Source: Actinobacteria bacterium UBA5182 (GTDB lineage Bacteria; Actinomycetota; UBA4738). Taken from it: a stretch of DNA of 13,612 nucleotides. Made by a program: the position numbers and the translations under genes. The stretch covers positions 14,124 through 27,735 of the forward strand of contig DHWM01000076.1 in NCBI GenBank assembly GCA_002413185.1, read 5' to 3'. The first letter of the stretch is position 1, and each line of letters opens with the position of its first letter. This document shows, piece after piece, positions 7,069 through 12,770 of the stretch. The notes under the pieces were generated by a model that made no database searches, had not been told where the DNA came from, and saw only the letters and a list, made by a program, of their open reading frames with translations.

Positions 7069-8604
7069 ATGTCCTGGGAGCCCGAAGCCGAAACGGACGT
7101 CGACGTCCAAACGGAGGCCGACGCCGAGGACGGCAGCTCCGCCGTGCGACCCACCAGGGTGGAGCGGTTCGCCCGGGAGCGTTGGTACGCCCGCCCGTTC
7201 GTGGTCATCGCCGCGGTGACGGCGCTGGCCGGCGCTCTCCGCTTCTACCACCTGTCGTTCCCGCACTCCTACGTCTTCGACGAGGTGTACTACGCGAAGG
7301 ACGGCTGCTACGACGCCGGCTTTCCGTTCAGGCAATGCCACCTGGACGCTCCAGGCGAGCAGACCATCACCGTCCACCCACCGCTTGGTAGGTGGATCAT
7401 CGCGGGTGGCGAAGCCCTGTATGGGAACCGGTCGTACGGCTGGCGGGTGGCCTCGGCGCTGTTCGGGACGCTCTCGGTGCTGCTCCTTTCGATCCTGGCC
7501 TACCGCCTGTTCGGCAGCGCGGTGTGGGCAGGCGCGGCGGGATTGCTCCTGGCCACGGAGAACCTCAACTTCGTTCAATCCAGGATCTCCATGCTCGACA
7601 TCTTCGTGACCACGTTCGTGGTGGCGGGATTCCTGTTCCTGGTCCTCGACCGCCAGTGGATGGAGCGTCGAACCCCTAGGGCCGAGTCACCGAGCGAGGA
7701 CGACGAGCTGGCGCTGTTCAACCTCCCGCCCGACCGGCCGCCCTCACCGATCCTTCGCCCCTGGCGCATCGCCGCCGGGCTGGCGTTCGGTGCGGCCAGC
7801 GCGACGAAGTGGTCCGGGGGGGCAGCGCTGCTCGGCGCCGTCATTCTCACGGTGATGTGGGAGCGAACCCGCCGCAAGCGCATCGGGCTCCCCCATCCGC
7901 TCCGGGAAACGCTCCGAGACGAGAGCTTCGGCATCTTCGCGTTCTTGTTCATCCTCCCCGCGATGGTCTACCTGGCGTCGTACGCCCGGTACTTCGCCGA
8001 CAACCACCTGGACTTCGGGGCATGGTGGACGCTGACGAAGGGGATGGCAAACTATTCGATCCACCTCCACGCCACCCATCCGTACGCATCACGGCCATGG
8101 TGGTGGGTCCTGCTGAAACGACCCGTGGCCTACTACTACATGTGCGTTCAGACGAAGGGCTCGACGTGCGTGCGGAACGCCGAGATCCTTGGCATCGGGA
8201 ACCCCGTCGTCTTCTGGGCGACGGTGTTCACGATCCCCTACCTGGTGGTCGCGTGGATCAGGAAGCTCGACTGGCGGCCCGGCTTCGTCATCGTCGCCTT
8301 CGCGTCGCAGTACTTCCCCTGGTTCCTGATCGGACGGACGTCCTTCCTGTTCTACATGGCGCCGATCACGCCCTTCATGGTGCTGGGCCTGACGTACTCG
8401 CTGCGCGACGTCTCCGAGGTCAGGCTGGGCGCCGGTCGCATCCGGGCCCTGGCACCGGTGGCGGCGTTCGGCGTTCTGGCGTGCGTCGGCGTCTTCGCGT
8501 TCTTCCTCCCGGTCCTGACCGGCAAGACCATCGCCTATCACGCGTGGCAGCAGCGGATGTGGCTGGGGAAATGCAGCCCCAAGCCAACGTGGTGCTGGGT
8601 GTAG
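7069..8604 (+). CDS. pmt: GT39 polyprenyl-phosphate-mannose--protein O-mannosyltransferase (PMT family)
   Basis: A membrane glycosyltransferase that moves mannose from polyprenyl-phosphate-mannose to Ser/Thr of exported proteins at the outer face of the membrane. The 511 residues start with an acidic cytoplasmic tail, then a first membrane segment (about 43-60). The catalytic loop follows, with the family's FDE motif (Asp71-Glu72, YVFDEVYYAKDG) and HPPLGRWI at 103-110. Further motifs are NRSYGWRVAS, the QSRISMLDIF block, and ASATKWSG. Several further hydrophobic helices follow. A long cytoplasm-like, acidic insertion (RAESPSEDDE) falls near 205-214. Length matches the mycobacterial homologue (about 500). 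It is divergent from rsmI and convergent with rpiA (18-nt gap). Proline/threonine-rich exported neighbours such as the downstream lipoprotein could be substrates, but that is only inference. Confidence 0.92.
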   Translation: MSWEPEAETDVDVQTEADAEDGSSAVRPTRVERFARERWYARPFVVIAAVTALAGALRFYHLSFPHSYVFDEVYYAKDGCYDAGFPFRQCHLDAPGEQTITVHPPLGRWIIAGGEALYGNRSYGWRVASALFGTLSVLLLSILAYRLFGSAVWAGAAGLLLATENLNFVQSRISMLDIFVTTFVVAGFLFLVLDRQWMERRTPRAESPSEDDELALFNLPPDRPPSPILRPWRIAAGLAFGAASATKWSGGAALLGAVILTVMWERTRRKRIGLPHPLRETLRDESFGIFAFLFILPAMVYLASYARYFADNHLDFGAWWTLTKGMANYSIHLHATHPYASRPWWWVLLKRPVAYYYMCVQTKGSTCVRNAEILGIGNPVVFWATVFTIPYLVVAWIRKLDWRPGFVIVAFASQYFPWFLIGRTSFLFYMAPITPFMVLGLTYSLRDVSEVRLGAGRIRALAPVAAFGVLACVGVFAFFLPVLTGKTIAYHAWQQRMWLGKCSPKPTWCWV

Positions 8605-8622
8605 GGGGATGCCCGGCGCGAC

Positions 8623-9276
8623 CTACGCTCTCAACCGATCGATGGTGCCGTCCGCCCTTCCAACCAGCACCTCGGTGACCAGGGAGGGCTGGAACAGCCC
8701 GTGGCCGACGACGCCGGGGATGGCTTCGAACTCCCTGGACAGCGCGGCCGGGTCCTGCACCTCTCCGAGGTAGTCGAGCAGGAGGTTGCCGTCGGGCGTG
8801 AGAGGGGCGTTGCGGCGCTTCACCAGCCCGAGCTCGGACACCCGCCGCATGGTGGCCTCGATGCCGAAGGCGAGCGCCTCGAGGGGAACGGGCGGCCCGA
8901 CGCTCTCCACCAGCTTGTCCTCGGACACGATGACCACGAAGCGGTCGGACGCCGCCGCGACCACCTTCTCCCTGGTGTGGGCGCCTCCGCCCCCCTTCAC
9001 CAGCCACAGGTCCCGGCCCACCTGGTCGGCTCCGTCAACGGACATGTCGAGGCGCTCCATGAGCTCGAAGGGCCATACCGGCAGCCCGAGGGCTCGGGCC
9101 GCCTGCTCCGTGCCGAGCGACGTGGCCACGCACGCCACTTCGACCCCGCGACCGGCCACCGCCGGGATGAAGTAGGCGACGGTGGTCCCGGTCCCCAGCC
9201 CGAGCGTGCTCTGGTTCTGGACCTCCAGCGCCGCCGCCTCGGCCACCGCTCGCTTCTGCTCGGCCCATCGATCCAT
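8623..9276 (-). CDS. rpiA: ribose-5-phosphate isomerase A
   Basis: RpiA interconverts ribose 5-phosphate and ribulose 5-phosphate in the non-oxidative pentose phosphate pathway (cytoplasm). The 217-residue length fits the family. Phosphate-binding GLGTGTT is at 26-32, TSLGTEQAA at 52-60, SVDGADQV holds Asp81 and Asp84, LVKGGGGA holds Lys94, and TREK holds Glu103. These are the catalytic residues at the same numbers as in E. coli RpiA. The C-terminal part has NLLLDY and the substrate-loop PGVVGHGLF. ATG 9276 places these residues in register, and a TACAGT hexamer 10 nt upstream supports it. Many actinobacteria use the unrelated RpiB; whether this genome also has one cannot be seen. Confidence 0.96.
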   Translation of the reverse strand: MDRWAEQKRAVAEAAALEVQNQSTLGLGTGTTVAYFIPAVAGRGVEVACVATSLGTEQAARALGLPVWPFELMERLDMSVDGADQVGRDLWLVKGGGGAHTREKVVAAASDRFVVIVSEDKLVESVGPPVPLEALAFGIEATMRRVSELGLVKRRNAPLTPDGNLLLDYLGEVQDPAALSREFEAIPGVVGHGLFQPSLVTEVLVGRADGTIDRLRA

Positions 9277-9286
9277 CGGCCGCCCG

Positions 9287-9292
9287 ACTGTA
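9287..9292 (-). promoter_or_regulatory. -10 element of rpiA (near-leaderless)
   Basis: TACAGT on the minus strand, 10 nt before ATG 9276; it fits TANNNT. No Shine-Dalgarno is present in the interval. Confidence 0.5.
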
Positions 9293-9333
9293 CAGCGAAC
9301 CTCTGACAGCCCTCCCCTTTCGAGATGAACGGG

Positions 9334-9339
9334 TACCCT
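9334..9339 (+). promoter_or_regulatory. -10 element of the thioredoxin-like lipoprotein gene
   Basis: TACCCT lies 9 nt before ATG 9349 and fits TANNNT. It overlaps the region that would be coding if ATG 9325 were used, which argues for the 9349 start. Confidence 0.45.
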
Positions 9340-9348
9340 GGTCAGCCG

Positions 9349-10392
9349 ATGTTCGCTTCGATTCCTCGGTCAAGGCTGCTGTTCTTCCTCACCACCGTGG
9401 CGCTCATGGGGGCGGCGTGCTCGGGCGGCGCCAGCTCCCCGCCAGAGGTTCAACCCACTTGTGCCACGGCCGGGCTCACGTTCCCCTCGCCTCCGGCGAG
9501 CCAGCCGTCCGGCGTCCCGGCCGGCACCGGGACCACCATCGATTCGATCTCCAGAGGAGCCGCCGCGCTGGACCTCCTCAGCACGAACAGCCCGGTCCAG
9601 CCCGGGTCCAACGTGTACAGCTTCGACCTCGTCACTCCCCAAAGGCAGCTCATCACGGGCGGGTCGCCCCAGGTGTGGGTGGCCCAGAGCCGGACGGCCG
9701 CCGCGGTCGGTCCGTTCTCGGCAACGTGGTACCCGTTCACGGCCTACTCGAGGTGCCACGACGGCTCGCCCAGGACCCCTCTTCCCGGCACCTACGCCGT
9801 GACGATCGACCTTCCCTCACCGGGCAGCTGGTTCGTGGCGGCCTCCGTCCAGAACGGCACGCAGAAGGCCGTGGCGGTGGGTGATCCCAACGCGAAGCCC
9901 TCCACCGGCATCGCCGTGACCGCCGGCCCGGTGGTGGCGCAGATCGGAACCAAGGCGATCTCCGTGGCCACGCCCGTCGCCACCACCGAGGCCGGACGAA
10001 AGAAGATCTGCACCAGGACCCCCACCGACCCGTTGCATTCGATCTCACTCGACAGGGCCCTGACCGACGGCAAGCCCACCGTCGTCGCCTTCGCCACCCC
10101 GCTCCTGTGCGAGAGCCGGCTGTGCGGGCCGGTGGTCGACGAGGTCTTCCTGGCCGAGCAGGTCACGGGCCCGGCCAAGGCCAACTTCATCCACGTCGAG
10201 GAGTTCCTGCCCGGCTCCGATCTCACGCCGCCGCCGCCCGCTCTTCAGAACCAGTCGCCGGCGTTCAAGGCCTGGCACTTCACCACCGAGCCGTGGACGG
10301 TGATCATCGACAGGACTGGCGTCATCCGGGCCCGGTTCGAGGGCCCGGTCACCGCCGCGGAGATCCTGGCCGCCCTCCAGCCGCTCCTGTAA
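9349..10392 (+). CDS. exported lipoprotein with C-terminal thioredoxin-like domain and CxxxxC motif
   Basis: A 347-residue protein starting at ATG 9349: a short basic end (SIPRSR), a hydrophobic core, then GAACSGG, a plausible though imperfect lipobox with Cys24. A Pro/Ser/Thr-rich linker follows (about 30-65). A beta-rich region spans about 75-180 (GSNVYSFDL, LPGTYAVTIDLPSPGSWFV), resembling an extracytoplasmic Ig/Cu-binding-like fold. The C-terminal domain (about 240-347) looks thioredoxin-like: KPTVVAFATPLLC, then CESRLC (Cys254 and Cys259) GPVVDEV, and EPWTVIIDRTGVIRARFEG as the cis-Pro/strand end. The spacing CxxxxC is not the usual CxxC, so redox activity is uncertain. I do not recognise a named family. 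ATG 9325 is an alternative start. CorA follows after 17 nt with its own -10. Confidence 0.82.
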   Translation: MFASIPRSRLLFFLTTVALMGAACSGGASSPPEVQPTCATAGLTFPSPPASQPSGVPAGTGTTIDSISRGAAALDLLSTNSPVQPGSNVYSFDLVTPQRQLITGGSPQVWVAQSRTAAAVGPFSATWYPFTAYSRCHDGSPRTPLPGTYAVTIDLPSPGSWFVAASVQNGTQKAVAVGDPNAKPSTGIAVTAGPVVAQIGTKAISVATPVATTEAGRKKICTRTPTDPLHSISLDRALTDGKPTVVAFATPLLCESRLCGPVVDEVFLAEQVTGPAKANFIHVEEFLPGSDLTPPPPALQNQSPAFKAWHFTTEPWTVIIDRTGVIRARFEGPVTAAEILAALQPLL

Positions 10393-10397
10393 CCAGG

Positions 10398-10403
10398 TAG
10401 CCT
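10398..10403 (+). promoter_or_regulatory. -10 element of corA (leaderless)
   Basis: TAGCCT ends 6 nt before ATG 10410, the exact spacing expected if transcription starts at the A of the start codon. It lies directly after the stop of the upstream lipoprotein gene. Confidence 0.5.
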
Positions 10404-10409
10404 CGGCTC

Positions 10410-11378
10410 ATGTCGGTGACCTGTCGCCTGTACCGCGACGGCCACCTCGAGGAGGCCAGCGCTGCGCCGGGCGAGATCAGCGAGCGCCTCCGCGAGGAGG
10501 GCTCGGTGGTCTGGGTGGACGTGGAGGCCCCGACGAAGGCAGACATCGAAGCGGTGCGCCAGGAGTTCGGGTTCCACGATCTGGCGTTGGAGGATCTCTT
10601 CCACCCTCACCAGCGGCCGAAGATCGAACAGTACGAGTCCTACTTCTTCCTGGTCGCCTACGGCGCCACGATGAAGGATGGAAGACTGCGGCTCCACGAG
10701 GCCGACGTGTTCGTCGGCCGCAACTACCTGGTCACCGTGCGCAAGGACCCCGCGTGGGACATGGCCCAGGTCGTCAAGCGGTGGGAGGCCCACTCCGAGC
10801 TCGCGCGGCAGGGAGGCGGCTACCTCCTGTACGTGTTGCTCGATGAGATCGTGGACGGCTACTTCCAGGCGCTCGACGGCTACGAGGATCGAACGGACGA
10901 CCTCGAGGACCTGGTGTTCGGGTCCGGTCCCGCGGAGACCGTCCAGAACGAGATCTTCCGGTTGAAGCGCGACCTCCTGGGGTTCCGTCGCGCCATCGCC
11001 CCGCTCCGCGACGTCCTCGACGTGATGCAGCGGCGGATCGTCGACGTGGTGACGCCCCCGCTCGAGCCCTACTACCGCGACGTCTACGACCACGTCCTTC
11101 GAGCCACGGACTTCGTCGACAACATCCGCGACATCCTGTCCTCGGCCCTGGACGCGCATCTCGCGGTGGTCAGCAACCGCCTCAACGAGATCATGAAGAA
11201 GCTGACGTCGTGGGCGGCGATCATCCTCATCCCCACGCTCGTCGCGGGCATCTACGGGATGAACTTCGTCCATATGCCGGAGCTCCGATGGCGTTTCGGG
11301 TACGCCTACGCGTTGGGACTGATGGCGACGTTGGGGTTCGCCCTGTACCGGGTGTTCAAACGGCGTGATTGGCTGTAG
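10410..11378 (+). CDS. corA: CorA family magnesium/cobalt transport protein
   Basis: CorA forms homopentameric Mg2+/Co2+ channels in the cytoplasmic membrane. The 322 residues show the cytoplasmic funnel domain with VVWVDVEAPTKAD, FGFHDLALEDLFHPHQRPKIE and YFFLVAYG (about 33-85). A long helical stalk follows (about 160-265), then TM1 at about 267-285 with the selectivity motif GMN at 283-285 (YGMNF), a short periplasmic loop (MPELRW), TM2 at about 297-314, and a basic tail RRDWL. The family length is typical. It is flanked by two extracytoplasmic thioredoxin-fold proteins and converges with the SCO gene over a 20-nt gap with no terminator seen. No residue is missing. Confidence 0.96.
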   Translation: MSVTCRLYRDGHLEEASAAPGEISERLREEGSVVWVDVEAPTKADIEAVRQEFGFHDLALEDLFHPHQRPKIEQYESYFFLVAYGATMKDGRLRLHEADVFVGRNYLVTVRKDPAWDMAQVVKRWEAHSELARQGGGYLLYVLLDEIVDGYFQALDGYEDRTDDLEDLVFGSGPAETVQNEIFRLKRDLLGFRRAIAPLRDVLDVMQRRIVDVVTPPLEPYYRDVYDHVLRATDFVDNIRDILSSALDAHLAVVSNRLNEIMKKLTSWAAIILIPTLVAGIYGMNFVHMPELRWRFGYAYALGLMATLGFALYRVFKRRDWL

Positions 11379-11398
11379 CAGCGTGATCGTGGCGAGGG

Positions 11399-12148
11399 TC
11401 AGGCCGAGCCGTCGTCCACGTTGATCTTTCGCCCCAGCAGAGACCCCAGATCGCCCAAGGCTTGTGGAACGGTCCACGCCGCCTGGGGGTGTTCGAGGTT
11501 CCGCCTGCCCTCCGCGCTCAGTAGCTTCACCAGGGCCGGGCTGAGCTGGCCACCCGTGGTGGGCATCCCCACGATGACGATGCGCTCGTGCCCTCGTTCG
11601 TCGAGGAAGAACAGTCCATCCGAATGCGCGACGTCGTACGTCTCCGGCCGATGCGTCCACCAGTCGGTCGCGGGCGGATTCCTCTGCGGCGTCTTGAAGT
11701 AGCCGACGCCGAAGTACTTCCAGAACGCCGAGACCTCCACCGTGGTCCCGGTGAACATGCTCCAGTTGGCCCCGATCAGCCGCTGGAACGCCCGGAGGCG
11801 AGCCGGCGTGTCCCGCTCCGGGTCGATGGTCACCTCGACGAACGCCACCCTGTCGTCCAGTCCGGCCGCATGCACCGCCGCTCGCATCTGGATGAACGCG
11901 CCCTCGGTGATCGGGCAGACTTCCGCGCACAGCGTCAGGAACGGGGCCAGAACCACCACCTTCCCGCGGAACGCATCGAGCGAAGTGGGAGCCCCGGTGG
12001 AGGAGATCAGCGGCAACGAAGGGACGGCTCGATCGAGCGTCGCTCCGGTGACCATCGGTCCGGAATGCCGGCTCAGCGCGAACGCGACCCCTCCCCCGAC
12101 CACCAGCACGACGGCCAGAGTCAATGCAATCCACCTACGACGGTCCAC
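11399..12148 (-). CDS. SCO1/SenC/PrrC family copper chaperone
   Basis: SCO proteins are membrane-anchored thioredoxin-fold copper chaperones for assembly of the CuA site of cytochrome c oxidase. Counting from GTG 12148 gives 249 residues: an N-terminal anchor (RRRWIALTLAVVLVVGGGV), GKVVVLAPFLTLC leading into the copper ligand pair CAEVC (Cys74, Cys78; CxxxC), VEVTIDPERDTPARL, and the third ligand His175 in DVAHSDGLFFLDERG. All three copper ligands are present. The stretch TPQRNPPATDWWTHRP (about 153-168) sits where the family has a variable loop. The frame stays open far upstream (to 13105), but that sequence is low-complexity. GTG 12148 was chosen because a TAAAGT -10 is 7 nt upstream and the transmembrane helix follows directly. 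The alternative GTG at 12157 overlaps the -10. Confidence 0.9.
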   Translation of the reverse strand: MDRRRWIALTLAVVLVVGGGVAFALSRHSGPMVTGATLDRAVPSLPLISSTGAPTSLDAFRGKVVVLAPFLTLCAEVCPITEGAFIQMRAAVHAAGLDDRVAFVEVTIDPERDTPARLRAFQRLIGANWSMFTGTTVEVSAFWKYFGVGYFKTPQRNPPATDWWTHRPETYDVAHSDGLFFLDERGHERIVIVGMPTTGGQLSPALVKLLSAEGRRNLEHPQAAWTVPQALGDLGSLLGRKINVDDGSA

Positions 12149-12155
12149 GGGACTC

Positions 12156-12161
12156 ACTTTA
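12156..12161 (-). promoter_or_regulatory. -10 element of the SCO gene (leaderless)
   Basis: TAAAGT on the minus strand, 7 nt before GTG 12148; it fits TANNNT. No clear -35 and no Shine-Dalgarno were seen. Confidence 0.5.
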
Positions 12162-12207
12162 CGGGGGACCGAACGAGAACTTCCAGGCCATGACTCGGGA
12201 AGCAGGA

Positions 12208-12238
12208 GTGGCGCCGGGGTCAGAGGGCCCGGCGCCAC
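12208..12238 (-). terminator. GC-rich terminator hairpin
   Basis: An 11-bp perfect inverted repeat (GTGGCGCCGGG / CCCGGCGCCAC) with a 9-nt loop is followed on the minus strand by a pyrimidine-rich run (TCCTGCTTCCC). It lies 37 nt beyond the stop of the TadC-like remnant and before the SCO promoter, so it probably ended transcription of the gene whose 3' end remains here. The lack of a true U-tract is common in high-GC actinobacteria. It could also work on plus-strand transcripts. Confidence 0.6.
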
Positions 12239-12275
12239 CCGTGAGCGGCGAGGAACGGAGCGGACGCCGCCTCTT

Positions 12276-12344
12276 TCAGTGCCCCGCGCCGAAGAACGTC
12301 TGGAGGATCTTGATCGCTCCAGGTCCCACCACCACCACGAACAC
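12276..12344 (-). pseudogene. C-terminal remnant resembling a TadC/type II secretion F-family membrane protein
   Basis: In the minus frame ending at the TGA at 12278-12276, the last 22 codons read VFVVVVGPGAIKIL then QTFFGAGH. A hydrophobic strand, then (L/V)GP-A-I-x-I and a short end, is what the C-termini of TadB/TadC-type pilus assembly membrane proteins look like. Nothing of the rest of such a gene lies upstream: the same frame runs at once into response-regulator DNA. A terminator hairpin follows at 12238-12208, as expected for a genuine old 3' end. The fragment is short, so the family assignment is tentative. Confidence 0.4.
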
Positions 12345-12418
12345 CGGACCACGTCGCGGATCATCGGGTGGTCGTCGACCACCACGACCCCGATGCGCTT
12401 GGAACCGTCGGCGTCCAT
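12345..12418 (-). pseudogene. N-terminal fragment of a NarL/LuxR-type response regulator
   Basis: ATG 12418 begins MDADGSKRIGVVVVDDHPMI followed by RDVV. This is the first beta strand, the acidic DD pocket and the H-P-M-I-R start of helix 1 of a NarL-family receiver domain (consensus VVVDDHPxxRxGL). After about 25 residues the similarity stops in CSWWWWDLERSRSS, and neither the phospho-acceptor Asp nor any helix-turn-helix is seen. A full protein would need about 200 residues. It is therefore a truncated remnant joined to the TadC-like tail around 12344-12350. The frame happens to remain open into the SCO gene, but that read-through product makes no sense as a protein. Confidence 0.6.
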
Positions 12419-12510
12419 CGATTGAGCAATCGGCAGACCACGAACCAAGCTGTACGTCGCGGTGCCGCGAGGACTACCGCTGCCCCGTCCGACCACGCTC
12501 GAGGAGCCCT

Positions 12511-12517
12511 GGAGGTG
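12511..12517 (+). promoter_or_regulatory. strong Shine-Dalgarno of the small ORF
   Basis: GGAGGTG lies 6 nt before ATG 12524. It is the strongest ribosome binding site noticed in the window, where most genes appear leaderless, and it is the main reason to take the small ORF seriously. Confidence 0.55.
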
Positions 12518-12523
12518 CCCGCC

Positions 12524-12628
12524 ATGGCAGAGCCGGATCCGAAGCACTCCTACGAGTTCTCGATGCTGGGAAGGTACCGGGCCAGGCTGAAGGGAAACGA
12601 GTCCCACGTCAGTGGGACACGTTCGTGA
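12524..12628 (+). CDS. small ORF (34 aa), possibly extended in the -1 frame to 12687 (54 aa)
   Basis: ATG 12524 follows a strong Shine-Dalgarno and encodes MAEPDPKHSYEFSMLGRYRA, then RLKGNE and a short tail to TGA 12628. Codon third positions are mostly G or C, as in real genes here. Just before the end lies G_GGA_AAC (12592-12598) in the zero frame, followed by a 7-bp hairpin. In the -1 frame the sequence continues as CGA GTC CCA and on to QWDTFVNALRRGLGDCLEVD, ending at TGA 12687, again with GC-rich third positions. The joined product would have 54 residues and reads as one coherent small polar protein. A plain indel (pseudogene or assembly error) or chance are equally possible. I recognise no family. 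Confidence 0.4.
   Translation: MAEPDPKHSYEFSMLGRYRARLKGNESHVSGTRS
12592..12618 (+). other. candidate -1 frameshift signal (slippery heptamer plus hairpin)
   Basis: GGGAAAC at 12592-12598 has the X_XXY_YYZ form and is in register with the zero frame of the small ORF. Two nt later starts the perfect inverted repeat GTCCCAC-GTCA-GTGGGAC (12601-12618). Known signals normally have a 5-9 nt spacer, so the geometry is tight. Hairpins of this strength are common by chance in GC-rich DNA. Confidence 0.25.
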
Positions 12629-12755
12629 ACGCCCTTCGCCGCGGCCTCGGCGACTGTCTGGAGGTGGACGAACCTTCGCGCATCTGAAGGTCCCGCACCG
12701 GCCGCACGGGTGGGCCGCCGGGAAGGACGCCGGTCGCGCTCGGCCTCGGACGTGG

Positions 12756-12761
12756 GACACT
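12756..12761 (+). promoter_or_regulatory. -10 element of rpoD
   Basis: GACACT lies 9 nt before ATG 12771; it differs from TANNNT only at the first base. It is embedded in the second copy of GTGGGACAC. No Shine-Dalgarno precedes the ATG. Confidence 0.35.
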
Positions 12762-12770
12762 TGCGGGCTC

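Larger units (their letters stand above)
12149..12770. other. 622-nt stretch between the SCO gene and rpoD without an intact recognised gene
   Basis: In order this stretch holds the SCO -10 (12161-12156), the terminator hairpin (12238-12208), the TadC-like tail (12344-12276), the response-regulator head (12418-12345), a small plus-strand ORF with strong Shine-Dalgarno (12524 onward, possible -1 extension to 12687), and the rpoD -10 (12756-12761). The motif GTGGGACAC occurs twice (12612-12620 and 12752-12760). No mobile element ends, tRNA or att-like repeat was found. Open frames across 12124-12487 on the plus strand look like shadows. Confidence 0.7.

Noticed and set aside
10245..12134. A 629-codon minus-strand open frame covering corA and part of the SCO gene
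   Set aside because: It is antisense to corA, whose motifs are intact, and out of frame with the SCO gene; no domain is recognisable.
12368..12382. 15-nt palindrome GTGGTCGTCGACCAC
   Set aside because: It encodes the VVDDH pocket of the response-regulator fragment; codon usage explains it.
12419..12432. Palindrome CGATTGAGCAATCG next to the response-regulator ATG
   Set aside because: Six-bp arms with a short loop are expected several times by chance in a window this size, and the adjacent gene is a remnant.
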